Assembly: GCF_024343575.1 (NCBI RefSeq)
Contig: NZ_RJUA01000121.1
Span: 1 to 64,000, forward strand
DNA: 64,000 bases
Source of the DNA: Lacihabitans sp. LS3-19
Lineage (GTDB): Bacteria; Bacteroidota; Bacteroidia; Cytophagales; Spirosomataceae
Direction: 5' to 3'
Every line of letters starts with the position of its first letter. Position 1 is the first letter of the stretch. A program made the translations under genes and the position numbers. Shown here in pieces: positions 1 through 9,111 of the stretch. Under the pieces are notes generated by a model. The model made no database searches and was not told the origin of the DNA. It was given only the letters and a program-made list of their open reading frames with translations.

Positions 1-943
1 ACATTCACAACTACCAATGCAGCAGGCTGTGATAGTGTAGCCACTTTGTTGTTGACCATAAAAGAAGCAACAACCAGCGAGACCACAGAGTCAGCTTGTG
101 TAAGTTTTGACTGGAATGGAACCACTTACACTGAATCAGGTACATATACATTCACAACTACCAATGCAGCAGGCTGTGATAGTGTAGCCACTTTGTTGTT
201 GACCATAAAAGAAGCAACAACCAGTGAGACCACAGAGTCAGCTTGTGTAAGTTTTGACTGGAATGGAACAACCTATACAGAGTCAGGTACATATACATTT
301 ACAACAACGAATTCAGCAGGCTGTGATAGTGTAGCCACTTTGTTGTTGACCATAAAAGAAGCAACAACCAGTGAGACCACAGAGTCAGCTTGTGTAAGTT
401 TTGACTGGAATGGAACAACCTATACAGAGTCAGGTACATATACATTTACAACAACGAATTCAGCAGGCTGTGATAGTGTAGCCACTTTGTTGTTGACCAT
501 AAAAGAAGCAACAACCAGTGAGACCACAGAGTCAGCTTGTGTAAGTTTTGACTGGAATGGAACCACCTACACTGAGTCAGGTACATATACATTCACAACT
601 ACCAATGCGGCAGGATGTGATAGTGTAGCTACTTTGTTGTTGACTATAAAGGAAGCAACAACCAGTGAGACCACTGAGTCAGCTTGTGTAAGTTTTGACT
701 GGAATGGAACAACATATACAGAGTCGGGGACATATACATTTACAACTACGAATGCGGCAGGATGTGATAGTGTAGCCACTTTGTTATTAACCATAAATGA
801 AGTATCAACAAGTGAAACAACAGAGTCAGCTTGTGTAAGTTTTGACTGGAATGGAACAACATACACGGCGTCGGGTACATATACGTTCTCAACAACCAAT
901 GCAGCAGGCTGTGATAGTGTAGCCACTTTGTTATTGACAATCA
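1..943 (+). repeat. 147-bp in-frame tandem repeats
   Basis: The segment ccactttgtt recurs with its first base at 41, 188, 335, 482, 629, 776 and 923, a spacing of exactly 147 bp each time (one site has a single-base change). The period is 49 codons, so copy-number change keeps the frame. Copies are nearly identical; the last one or two differ most (NEVSTSE for KEATTSE). The array continues upstream of the window. Confidence 0.95.
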
Positions 944-1404
944 ATTCACCAGCCACTTTGGTTATTACTAATCCTAGTACAGCTGCAAGTGTTGATTTAA
1001 CTGCTCCTGCTGTAACGGCAGGAAGTACCTTGCCGCTTGGCACTGTGTTATCGTATCATACAGATGCTGCAGGAACTTTGCCTTTAGCAACACCAAGTGC
1101 AGTTACTACAAGTGGTACTTATTACATAAAAGCCACTACGGCTGAAGGCTGTGAGTCGATTGCTGCGGTGGAGGTCACTGTTAGTACTTGCCCGGACGAT
1201 ATAGTTCTGGTAAGTCCAACAGATGATAAAACAACAACAGGTGTTTTGATCGAAGCTGGTAAAACTATTGGAGCAACGAATAAGATTGAAACGGGTGCAG
1301 GAGTGATATATGGAGCAGGTAATTCAATTACTTTAAATCCAGGCTTTGAGACTAAAGGAGGCTCAGTATTTAAAGCAGAAATTGGGGGCTGTGGCAGTCA
1401 TTAA
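1..1404 (+). CDS. Repeat-rich surface/secreted protein, 5' end outside window
   Basis: The reading frame is open from base 1, so the start lies upstream of the window. About 6.4 copies of a 49-residue unit come first (each with ACVSFDWNGTTYT, a Gly-Cys-Asp-Ser block and LLLTI). They are followed by an Ig-like stretch (about 955-1185) and a C-terminal domain rich in Gly turns (about 1190-1404) that ends in a Gly-Gly-Cys-Gly-Ser-His tail. That last domain resembles the small stacked-beta C-terminal domains with a conserved Gly-Cys tail found on Bacteroidota exported proteins; this is family recollection, not a search result. The protein is probably a cell-surface adhesin-like protein. Each repeat carries two Cys that may pair. 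A strong terminator follows. The exact function is unknown. Confidence 0.85.
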   Translation, partial: TFTTTNAAGCDSVATLLLTIKEATTSETTESACVSFDWNGTTYTESGTYTFTTTNAAGCDSVATLLLTIKEATTSETTESACVSFDWNGTTYTESGTYTFTTTNSAGCDSVATLLLTIKEATTSETTESACVSFDWNGTTYTESGTYTFTTTNSAGCDSVATLLLTIKEATTSETTESACVSFDWNGTTYTESGTYTFTTTNAAGCDSVATLLLTIKEATTSETTESACVSFDWNGTTYTESGTYTFTTTNAAGCDSVATLLLTINEVSTSETTESACVSFDWNGTTYTASGTYTFSTTNAAGCDSVATLLLTINSPATLVITNPSTAASVDLTAPAVTAGSTLPLGTVLSYHTDAAGTLPLATPSAVTTSGTYYIKATTAEGCESIAAVEVTVSTCPDDIVLVSPTDDKTTTGVLIEAGKTIGATNKIETGAGVIYGAGNSITLNPGFETKGGSVFKAEIGGCGSH

Positions 1405-1442
1405 AATTTCAGTTTATTAGGACTTTCTAAATACAAAAAAAC

Positions 1443-1474
1443 AAATGCAGACCTTTTTGAGGTCTGCATTTTTT
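1443..1474. terminator. Rho-independent terminator, likely bidirectional
   Basis: There is an 11-bp perfect stem (AAATGCAGACC / GGTCTGCATTT) with a 7-base loop. T-run follows on the plus strand, and an A-run precedes it (a T-run on the minus strand). It lies between the convergent surface-protein gene and nifJ and can serve both. Confidence 0.9.
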
Positions 1475-1542
1475 AATTTATTTGAAGTTCAATTACTATT
1501 TAATGAGCTTTTCGAATTCTGTCTGATTTGCTAAATTCAACC

Positions 1543-4500
1543 TTAAAACACCGGTGAAAACTCATGAGCACCGAAGCCGGCCATGTCTTCATAGGTTTTC
1601 CAGCGGAGGTTTACTATTTCTTGTGCTATTTGCATCAATTTTTCGGCTTCTTCAGGGTTGGTTTGTTTTAAAACCCTGTAGCGGAGTTCATTGTAAGCAT
1701 AATCTCTGAATTCTGTGCTTGGTTTTGGAGAATCCAAAATGAATGGGTTCAAATGGTTTTTTCTTAAAACAGGATTATATCTTATCAATGGCCAATAACC
1801 GCTCGATACGGCCAGTTTTTGTTGGTATAGGCCTTTTTCCATATTGATGCCGTGGGCAATGCAATGGCTATAAGCCAATATCAACGAAGGACCATCATAA
1901 GCTTCGGCTTCTCGTAATGCCAAGAGCGTTTGTTGCGGATTGGCACCAATGGCGATTTGAGCTACATAAACGTTGCCATAAGAAACAGCCTGTAAGGCTA
2001 AGTCTTTTTTGCCTACACGCTTTCCAGCAGAGGCAAATTTGGCGGAGGCTGCCGTAGGCGTTGCTTTTGACATTTGGCCGCCAGTATTGGAGTAAACTTC
2101 AGTGTCTAAAACTAAAACATTTACATTTTTACCACTGGCAAGGGCGTGGTCAAGACCACCAGATCCTATATCATAGGCCCAACCGTCTCCTCCTATCAAC
2201 CAAATACTTCGGTGTACCAATTGATCAGCCACAGAATATAGGTGTTTGGCTTCAGGTTTGTCAATTTTATGCAAGGCAAATTTTAACAAACTAACCCTAT
2301 GCCTTTGTTGGGCTATTTCGCTTTCAATAGTTTGAGGAGCCGTTTTGAGTTCTCTTACTAAGTTCTCGCCTAGTTCTGGTTTAAGGACTTCCAATAACTC
2401 GTAAGCCATGTGCAGCTGTTTGTCAGCTGTCATTCGCATGCCTAATCCAAACTCTGCATTGTCTTCAAAGAGTGAGTTTGACCAAGCTGGGCCTTGACCT
2501 TTTGCATTGGATGTCCAAGGCGTTGTCGGTAGGTTTCCTCCATAGATAGACGAACATCCTGTGGCATTGGCTACTAAAAGTCTATCGCCAAATAACTGTG
2601 TGAGAACTTTGACATAAGGTGTTTCTCCACAGCCTGCACAGGCACCCGAAAACTCAAAGAGGGGTTCGAGAAATTGTACACCATGCACAGTTGAATAATT
2701 TACGCCTGGTCTTTCATTTACGGCTAATTTTTCGAAGAAATCAATATTTTCTCTTTCGGTACTTAAGTCTTTTGGTTTTTCTCCCAAATTTATCGCTCTT
2801 GTATTTTCATCAACAATAACTGGGCAGGCTTCATAGCAAAGGTTGCAGCCTGTACAATCTTCTAAATATACTTGTAGTGTGTATTTAGTTTCTGGAAATC
2901 CACGAGCATTTACTGGTGCAGATTTAAAATCTAAAGGAGCATCTGAGAGGTGGTCTTTATGGTAAAATTTAGAACGAATGACACTGTGAGGGCAAATAAA
3001 ACTACAGTTTCCACACTGAATACAAGTTTCTTGGTTCCAAATAGCTACAATGTCAGAAACATTTCTTTTTTCCCATTTGGTAGTGCCATTTGGGTAGGTA
3101 CCATCTATTGGCATAGCACTTACTGGAATCAAATCTCCATGCCCAGCAATCATCTTTTGGGTTACATCTCTTACAAAAGCGGAAGCATTTTCAGCTGGAT
3201 TCCATTGTTTTTTGTCTATGGCGGTTATCACATTTGGCACATTTACCACAAATAAATTGGCCAAAGTTTGATCAACGGCTTCAAAGTTTTTTTCTAAAAC
3301 TGCTTTGCCTTTTTTGTAATACGTTTTTTCTATGGATTTTTTGATTTGTTTTATGGCTTCCTCTTCTGGCAAGACACCCGAAAGCTCAAAAAAACAAGTT
3401 TGCATTATTGTATTTATTCTCCCTGCCATACCTGTTTTTTGAGCAACTTCCGTGGCATCAATCACATAGAGTTTTATTTGCTTTTCGAGAATTTCCTTTT
3501 GAACATTAAAAGGTAGTTTATCCCAGACTTCATGAGGTCCAAAAGGGCTATTGAGTAAAAATGTTGCACCAGGCTTTGCATAGGTTAACATCTCCTCTTT
3601 TTCAACAAAGTTGAATTGATGACAAGCGATAAAATCAGCTGTTGTAATAAGATAAGGAGCTTTTATTGCGTTTTTACCAAATCTTAAATGGGAAACGGTT
3701 TTAGCACCTGATTTTTTTGAATCATAAACAAAATATCCTTGGGCGGAAAGCTCAGTGTTTTCGCCAATTATTTTTATTGAATTTTTGTTTGCCCCAACTG
3801 TTCCATCGGCACCCAATCCAAAAAATAAGGCTTGTGTCCAATCGGATTCATCAAGTTTAAAATAGGGGTCGTATGTTAAGCTCGTAAAAGTTACATCATC
3901 ATTTATACCTAACGTAAAGTGATTTTTTGGGATTTCTGATTTTGAATTATCAAAAACTGCTTTGACCATTGCGGGAGTAAATTCTTTAGAAGAAAGGCCA
4001 TATCTGCCACCCAAAATTTTGGGTATTTCTGCTAAATTATTGCTAGAAACAGCCTCCATTAATGTAATCATAACATCTTGATAGAGAGGCTCTCCTGTGG
4101 CACCTGCTTCTTTTGTTCTATCCAAAACAGCTAGGGTTTTACATGTTTTAGGTAAGACCTCAATAAAATCGTCCGAAGGAAATGGTCTAAATAAGCTTAT
4201 TTGTAAAACCCCATATTTTTCGCCAAATCCATTCAAGAAATTGGCCGTTTCTATGGCCGTTTCTACGCCAGAGCCCATTATTACGATGATATTTTCGGCG
4301 TTTTCTGCTCCGTGGTATTTTACGGGGGCATAAGATCTGCCTGTCAATTCTTTAAATTTTGCCATCTCCTCTTTGATTATTTTCGGAATAGCATTGTAAA
4401 AAGGATTAACAGTTTCTCTGCCTTGAAAGTACACATCAGGGTTTTGAGCTGTACCTCTAATAAAGGGTCGCTCAGGATTTAGACCACGGTTGCGATGTTG

Positions 4501-5103
4501 AATTACTAGGTCATCATCAACCATGGCTTTTATTTGATTATCAGAGAGAAATTCAATTTTATTTACTTCATGCGAAGTCCTGAAACCGTCAAAAAAATGT
4601 ATAAAAGGAATTCTGGCTCTTAAAGTGGTAGCTTGTGCCAATAGTGCCATATCATGGGCTTCTTGTACGCTGGCAGCTGCCAATAAAGCAAAACCTGTAG
4701 TTCGGGCAGCCATTACATCTTGATGATCGCCAAAGATAGACAAACCCTGTGCCGCCAAAGATCTTGCCGCAACATGAAATACCGCTGAGGTGAGTTCGCC
4801 AGCTATTTTATACATATTGGGCAACATCAACATCAAACCTTGCGAAGCGGTGAAGGTGGTGGTCAAGGAACCCGTTTGCAATGCACCATGAACGGTACCA
4901 GCAGCACCAGCTTCACTTTGCATTTCTATTACTTCGGGGACATTTCCCCATATATTTTTTATGCCTTTTGCTGACCATTCGTCGGCAAACTCTGCCATAG
5001 TAGAGGATGGCGTAATAGGGTAGATGGCACAAACTTCATTTACCCGATAGGCCACATATACAGCGGCTTCGTTTCCATCTAGGGTTACTACTTGCTTTTT
5101 CAT
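1543..5103 (-). CDS. nifJ: Pyruvate:ferredoxin (flavodoxin) oxidoreductase
   Basis: This 1186-residue single-chain PFOR has the usual length of the family. It interconverts pyruvate + CoA and acetyl-CoA + CO2 with ferredoxin or flavodoxin as electron partner. The N-terminal pyrimidine-binding domain carries YPITPSS. Two ferredoxin-type clusters lie near residues 690-770 (CIQCGNCSFICP and CTGCNLCYEACP). The TPP/proximal-cluster domain has CAGCGETPY, then NATGCSSIYGG and GGDGWAYDIG. The ATG at 5103 overlaps the stop of the upstream flavoprotein by four bases (ATGA), so the two genes are one transcription unit and probably coupled in translation. The identification is secure; the physiological direction (pyruvate oxidation or synthesis) is not shown by sequence. 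Confidence 0.97.
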   Translation of the reverse strand: MKKQVVTLDGNEAAVYVAYRVNEVCAIYPITPSSTMAEFADEWSAKGIKNIWGNVPEVIEMQSEAGAAGTVHGALQTGSLTTTFTASQGLMLMLPNMYKIAGELTSAVFHVAARSLAAQGLSIFGDHQDVMAARTTGFALLAAASVQEAHDMALLAQATTLRARIPFIHFFDGFRTSHEVNKIEFLSDNQIKAMVDDDLVIQHRNRGLNPERPFIRGTAQNPDVYFQGRETVNPFYNAIPKIIKEEMAKFKELTGRSYAPVKYHGAENAENIIVIMGSGVETAIETANFLNGFGEKYGVLQISLFRPFPSDDFIEVLPKTCKTLAVLDRTKEAGATGEPLYQDVMITLMEAVSSNNLAEIPKILGGRYGLSSKEFTPAMVKAVFDNSKSEIPKNHFTLGINDDVTFTSLTYDPYFKLDESDWTQALFFGLGADGTVGANKNSIKIIGENTELSAQGYFVYDSKKSGAKTVSHLRFGKNAIKAPYLITTADFIACHQFNFVEKEEMLTYAKPGATFLLNSPFGPHEVWDKLPFNVQKEILEKQIKLYVIDATEVAQKTGMAGRINTIMQTCFFELSGVLPEEEAIKQIKKSIEKTYYKKGKAVLEKNFEAVDQTLANLFVVNVPNVITAIDKKQWNPAENASAFVRDVTQKMIAGHGDLIPVSAMPIDGTYPNGTTKWEKRNVSDIVAIWNQETCIQCGNCSFICPHSVIRSKFYHKDHLSDAPLDFKSAPVNARGFPETKYTLQVYLEDCTGCNLCYEACPVIVDENTRAINLGEKPKDLSTERENIDFFEKLAVNERPGVNYSTVHGVQFLEPLFEFSGACAGCGETPYVKVLTQLFGDRLLVANATGCSSIYGGNLPTTPWTSNAKGQGPAWSNSLFEDNAEFGLGMRMTADKQLHMAYELLEVLKPELGENLVRELKTAPQTIESEIAQQRHRVSLLKFALHKIDKPEAKHLYSVADQLVHRSIWLIGGDGWAYDIGSGGLDHALASGKNVNVLVLDTEVYSNTGGQMSKATPTAASAKFASAGKRVGKKDLALQAVSYGNVYVAQIAIGANPQQTLLALREAEAYDGPSLILAYSHCIAHGINMEKGLYQQKLAVSSGYWPLIRYNPVLRKNHLNPFILDSPKPSTEFRDYAYNELRYRVLKQTNPEEAEKLMQIAQEIVNLRWKTYEDMAGFGAHEFSPVF

Positions 5104-6737
5104 TGTAAAATATTTTCAGTTTCTTGAACGATATCTATTGCATGACAAGGGCATTGCTCGGCACAAACGCCACATCCTGTGCATTTATCGTAGTTAAATT
5201 CGTATCTATTTCCTTTGCCTAGTTTTATAACGGCATCTTCTGGGCAGGAACCCAAGCAACCATCGCATTCAAAGCAGTTTCCACAGGAAAGGCACCTTTG
5301 GGCTTCGTATTTTGCTTCATCTTCGTTGTAGCCAGCTATTATTTCTTCAAAATTTTCCACAGCAACTTCTGCTTTCAAATGAAGCTGAAGTTTAGGTTCG
5401 GCTATGGTTTTGTACCAAACATGTAATTGCTCAATACCCACAAGTGCATTGCTAGGATTTTTGTGATATTGCTCGTTTTTCAACCATGCATCTATATTTC
5501 TTGCAGCTTTTTTTCCATGACCTGTAGCAATCGTTACAGTTCTATCACTTGGTACCATATCGCCGCCAGCAAAAATACCAGCATAGCCCGTCATCATATT
5601 TTGATCTACAATAACCGTTTTGTCTTCTTTAAAAGAAATGCCAGGAATAGTACTCAAGAAGTCCGTTTCGGTTTCTTGTCCTAATGCCAAAATAAGAGCA
5701 TCAGCTTCTAAGGTTTCGAATTCACCCGTAGGAACTGGTTTTCCATCGATTACATCCATTTTTTCGACAGTGATCGAGGTTTCCTTCAAATTTTTAATGC
5801 TTCTTAGCCAATGGATTTTTACTCCTTCGCTTAGAGCCTCTTCGGCCTCGAAATCATGTGCAGGCATGTGCTCTCTGTCTCGTCTATAAATAATCATAGC
5901 TTCTTCTGCCCCCAGTCTTTTAGCTGTCCGGGCAGCGTCCATCGCGGTGTTTCCTCCCCCATAAATAGCCACTCTTCTGCCTAGCAATGGCGTGTTACCG
6001 AGTTCTACGTCTTTTAAAAAACTCACGGCATCTAGGATTTTTCCGGCGTCGCGAGCGGGGATATTTGTTTTTTTGCCAATATGAGCACCGATGGCAATGA
6101 AAACTGCGTCAAAATTTCCTTCTTTTTTTTCTTTTAAAATATCTTCTATTTTTTTATTCAAAATGATTTTTACACCATAATCTTCAATGCGTTTTATTTC
6201 TGCTCGAAGTATATTTCGGGGTAATCTGTAGGCTGGAATTCCAAAGTTCATCATTCCTCCTGCTATTGGCCTAGCTTCAAAAATAGTGACATCATGCCCT
6301 AATCTTCTTAAATGATAAGCTGCAGAAAGTCCACTTGGTCCTGCACCAATGATCATTATTTTTTTACCTGAATCTGGATTTTGTTTCTTAAAACCCCAAT
6401 TTTCTTCAATCGCTTTGTCGCCTAGAAAACGTTCAATAGCATGAATACTAACGGTTGTATCCAAACTGCCGCGATTGCAAGCCGATTCACAAGGATGATA
6501 GCAAACTCTGCCATGAATTGCTGCCATGGGGTTGTCTTGGGTAAGCGTTTGCCAAGCTTCATGGTTTTTGCCTTCTTGGGCTAATGAAAGCCAAGCTTGA
6601 ATGTTTTCTCCAGCTGGGCATGCGTGATTACATGGAGGAAGAAAATCAACATATTTTGGGATTTTGGTTCTAAACGAACCAGTGCCTTCACCGTGTTGGT
6701 ATAGGTCAGTTTTACCTGTTAGGTCTGTATTGGGCAT
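5100..6737 (-). CDS. GltD-family NAD(P)H:ferredoxin-type flavoprotein with C-terminal 2[4Fe-4S]
   Basis: This 545-residue member of the glutamate synthase small-subunit family has three parts: an N-terminal Cys-rich Fe-S domain (PPCNHACPAGENIQ and CYHPCESAC), an FAD site (IIGAGPSGLSAAYHLRRLGH, about residue 130), and an NAD(P) site (IYGGGNTAMDAARTAKRLGA). The C-terminus adds a Cys-rich segment (CLSCGNCFECDGC) and a ferredoxin-like CTGCGVCAEQCPC. No glutamate synthase large subunit is nearby. The partner is nifJ, translated through an ATGA overlap, so the likely role is moving electrons between NAD(P)H and the ferredoxin used by PFOR, as proposed for NfnB/SudA-like proteins. The family is clear; the electron partner is inferred from the operon. 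Confidence 0.88.
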   Translation of the reverse strand: MPNTDLTGKTDLYQHGEGTGSFRTKIPKYVDFLPPCNHACPAGENIQAWLSLAQEGKNHEAWQTLTQDNPMAAIHGRVCYHPCESACNRGSLDTTVSIHAIERFLGDKAIEENWGFKKQNPDSGKKIMIIGAGPSGLSAAYHLRRLGHDVTIFEARPIAGGMMNFGIPAYRLPRNILRAEIKRIEDYGVKIILNKKIEDILKEKKEGNFDAVFIAIGAHIGKKTNIPARDAGKILDAVSFLKDVELGNTPLLGRRVAIYGGGNTAMDAARTAKRLGAEEAMIIYRRDREHMPAHDFEAEEALSEGVKIHWLRSIKNLKETSITVEKMDVIDGKPVPTGEFETLEADALILALGQETETDFLSTIPGISFKEDKTVIVDQNMMTGYAGIFAGGDMVPSDRTVTIATGHGKKAARNIDAWLKNEQYHKNPSNALVGIEQLHVWYKTIAEPKLQLHLKAEVAVENFEEIIAGYNEDEAKYEAQRCLSCGNCFECDGCLGSCPEDAVIKLGKGNRYEFNYDKCTGCGVCAEQCPCHAIDIVQETENILQ

Positions 6738-6841
6738 GACATATTAAAAATTAGGTGAAGCAAGCTATAAACACCACGCCTAAATTAATATGATGAAGGT
6801 CAAGAAGATAGATGATTTAAATCGAAGCGATTAATCAACAA

Positions 6842-6870
6842 AAAGCCCGATTGTTTTAATCAGGCTTTTG
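6842..6870 (-). terminator. Rho-independent terminator of the pyrH-frr operon
   Basis: The stem AAAAGCC/GGCTTTT extends through a GAT/ATC segment with one C-A mismatch and a 7-base loop. Read on the minus strand it ends in a T-run. It lies about 25 bases past the frr stop. Confidence 0.75.
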
Positions 6871-6895
6871 AAAAAAAAATATCTTACAAAAAAAT

Positions 6896-7456
6896 CTATA
6901 CTTGCATGATGTCTGTTTCCTTGTGGGCAAACATTTGATCAGTTTTGTCTATAAACTGATTCGTAATTTTTTGAACTTTCTCTTCTCCCATTTTTATAGC
7001 ATCCTCTGACACACCGTCATTTTTTAGTTTTTTCAGGTCGTCGTTGGTTTCCTGTCTAACTTTTCGGATGTTTATTTTAGCTACTTCTATTTCCGCTTTC
7101 ACTTTTTTTACCAAGTCTCTTCTTCGTTCCTCTGTCAGAGGAGGTACATTCAATCGGATAGTCTCCCCATCATTGGCAGGGTTTAATCCTACGTTGGAAT
7201 TGATGATAGCTCTTTCTAAGTCACCGATGGTCTTTCTTTCAAAAGGCTTAATTTGAATAGTACGAGCATCAGGCGTTGTGATTGAGGATACTTGCGAAAG
7301 TGGCGTCATTATACCATAATATTCCACTTGGATACCATCAAGCATAGTTACGCTAGCTTTACCTGCTCTTATTTTTGATAACTCTATTTGGGTGTGTTTC
7401 ATGGCTCTTTCCATACTATCCTGAGCCATTTCCAATAACATGTCTATTTCTTCCAT
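6896..7456 (-). CDS. frr: Ribosome recycling factor
   Basis: The 186 residues match the usual RRF length of about 185. RRF works with EF-G to split post-termination ribosomes. Family-typical segments include the N-terminal helix (AQDSMERAMKHTQIELSKIR), LDGIQVEYYG, and RTIQIKPFERKTIGDLERAI followed by GLNPANDGETIRLNVPPLTEERR. The ATG lies two bases after the stop of the preceding small nuclease-like gene, so frr is translated from the pyrH message in spite of the inserted pair. A terminator follows. Confidence 0.97.
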   Translation of the reverse strand: MEEIDMLLEMAQDSMERAMKHTQIELSKIRAGKASVTMLDGIQVEYYGIMTPLSQVSSITTPDARTIQIKPFERKTIGDLERAIINSNVGLNPANDGETIRLNVPPLTEERRRDLVKKVKAEIEVAKINIRKVRQETNDDLKKLKNDGVSEDAIKMGEEKVQKITNQFIDKTDQMFAHKETDIMQV

Positions 7457-7458
7457 TT

Positions 7459-7896
7459 TTATTTATAAACTATCTGATTGTTCTTTTTAATTATATTTTT
7501 TGTTCCAAATTCTTTCGCAAGTTTTTTATATCCATTTGAGAATAAGTCATTCTTGTTAAATTCCTTTTGTACAATTATTGCAACATTCTTAAACTGAAAA
7601 TCTAATTGAGATTTTAAAAATACAAAGGTATTATAAATTTGTAAACAAGCTTTGTCAAAATTTTGTCTTCCTTTTAGCTCAATAAAGAGATTTTCTTTTC
7701 TTTCACATATTAAAACTAAATAATCAGATTTACTTCCTATTTCGTTTTTAAGTAAACCATTGTCGATTTTTATAATATGAAATAGCTCTGCTAATTTTAA
7801 TTCAAAACTTGAACCATGCTCTTCAATCTTGGTTTTTTTTGAAATTTCATGTTTCGGCCCAAATGGATTACAAGTAGAACTATTTTTCTGACTCAT
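7459..7896 (-). CDS. Small protein with PD-(D/E)XK-like nuclease pattern, partner of the adjacent ATPase
   Basis: This 145-residue protein has no family I recognise by name. It shows the spacing of a PD-(D/E)XK core: Glu32/Glu37 in a first helix, Asp58 (KSDYLVLI), Glu73-Leu-Lys75 (LFIELKG) and a trailing Gln86 (ACLQIYNTF). This layout occurs in VRR-NUC and Holliday-resolvase-like folds. The ATG at 7896 was preferred to an in-frame TTG at 7902. The start overlaps the ATPase stop by 17 bases, which implies coupled translation and a joint function. Its stop is two bases before the frr ATG. A DNA or RNA nuclease activated by the ATPase is the working guess; an inactive nuclease fold used for binding is possible. 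Base composition is AT-richer than frr or pyrH. Confidence 0.72.
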   Translation of the reverse strand: MSQKNSSTCNPFGPKHEISKKTKIEEHGSSFELKLAELFHIIKIDNGLLKNEIGSKSDYLVLICERKENLFIELKGRQNFDKACLQIYNTFVFLKSQLDFQFKNVAIIVQKEFNKNDLFSNGYKKLAKEFGTKNIIKKNNQIVYK

Positions 7897-9109
7897 ACTC
7901 AATTTCTAATAATTGGCTGTATTCATCATTTAGAATGCCAGAAGTTTGTGTTAATTCTTCATGGTCAAATATCTCAGCTTCCTCAGAATATACGCTTTTC
8001 AATTCTCCGTCCTTTAGTCTACCCACAAAAACACGTTCCTTGTCCAACCAAATATCTTTGGGAATTATTTTTTCTACCTTATCTGGCCTATTTTGTCCAA
8101 TTCTATGGGCATTAATCAAAACGTTGATAACACCAATAATGTAGTGGGAGTGGGTGGTGATGAAAAGTTCAGAGTGTGATTTGTTAAATAACTTCGTAAG
8201 GTATTTTATCAAATTCTTTTGTTTGTCTGGGAAAAGATGACTTTCGGGTTCTTCTATAAACAACCTGTTAGGTTCATCTTTTTTGTAAATTTGAAACAGG
8301 CAAACAAGAAACCAAAAAACTTCTTTTTGACCAGATGATAGCAGCTGAAAAATAATGTTTTGTTTATCAGCTATTTGAAGTCCATATCTGTTTGCATCAA
8401 TCTTTTTTATTTTTCCACCAATAATACTTACCAACTCATCTATTTTTATACCTCTTTCAAGAATGTCTTTCAGAAAGAACTGAGCTTCAGTTATTAAGTC
8501 AAGAAAACTTTTCTGATATATGGGTAAATATTGTGATTCAAAATTTAAGGTTCCTCTTCCCTCAGGGAAATAGTATTTTTTTAATGAAACTATATTTTCA
8601 AATTCATAATTTAGGACTGATTTAATTTCGTCTCCAAAACTATACTTGAGTGATGTGAATTCAACAGTATGAGAGTTTTTATCTTTAATTTTATTCTCAA
8701 AAAAAGATTTAAGTTGACTTAAATAATCAAATATTCCATCAATTTTTCCACTATAATTCACTTCGAAAGAAACAGTATGAATTGGGGTTGTTAGTGGTAC
8801 GAATTCAATTGATTTTTCACTATCATATTCAAATTTAATATAACTATCAGTACTAAAAGTTGTAGGAAAATCATAGGATAAAAAAGACCAATAGGAAACA
8901 CCAATGGCGGATTTTAACTCATCATTTGTTAGACCAAAAGAATCTAAATATGCCTTTGAAATGTTCTCTGGTACTTTTAAAAAAAAGTAAATTAACTTAG
9001 CTAAAGTACTCTTGCCAGATGCATTTGGGCCAATAAAGACCATAAAGTCCTTGATTTCAAGGTCTATGTCTTTAAGTGGGCCAAAGTTTTTGACAATTAT
9101 TCTTTGCAT
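7880..9109 (-). CDS. OLD/AAA_15-like ATPase (SMC/ABC-type fold)
   Basis: This 409-residue ATPase begins with IIVKNFGPLKDIDLEI and a Walker A GPNASGKST (about residues 27-35), the typical opening of OLD-, RecF- and AriA-like ATPases. An ABC-type signature LLSSGQKEVFWFL, Walker B RLFIEEPESHLFP and a switch His in TTHSHYIIG follow. No TOPRIM domain is attached, unlike OLD. Related ATPases work with a small effector in defence modules such as PARIS, Septu and retron-associated systems, where they sense infection or DNA ends. The ATG is two bases after the pyrH stop, and the next gene overlaps it. A hand count of 8701-8760 gives 12 G/C of 60, against 27 of 60 in frr (7141-7200), consistent with acquisition by transfer. 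Confidence 0.85.
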   Translation of the reverse strand: MQRIIVKNFGPLKDIDLEIKDFMVFIGPNASGKSTLAKLIYFFLKVPENISKAYLDSFGLTNDELKSAIGVSYWSFLSYDFPTTFSTDSYIKFEYDSEKSIEFVPLTTPIHTVSFEVNYSGKIDGIFDYLSQLKSFFENKIKDKNSHTVEFTSLKYSFGDEIKSVLNYEFENIVSLKKYYFPEGRGTLNFESQYLPIYQKSFLDLITEAQFFLKDILERGIKIDELVSIIGGKIKKIDANRYGLQIADKQNIIFQLLSSGQKEVFWFLVCLFQIYKKDEPNRLFIEEPESHLFPDKQKNLIKYLTKLFNKSHSELFITTHSHYIIGVINVLINAHRIGQNRPDKVEKIIPKDIWLDKERVFVGRLKDGELKSVYSEEAEIFDHEELTQTSGILNDEYSQLLEIEYESEK

Positions 9110-9111
9110 AT

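Noticed and set aside
1-943. Repeats considered as a CRISPR array
   Set aside because: The repeat unit is 147 bp, in frame and without unique spacers; it encodes protein repeats.
567-1043. Long open frame on the minus strand across the surface-protein repeats
   Set aside because: It is antisense to a clear coding repeat, carries its periodicity and has no family resemblance.
2061-3255. Several plus-strand open frames inside nifJ
   Set aside because: They are antisense to a full-length, well-conserved PFOR and have no recognisable motifs.
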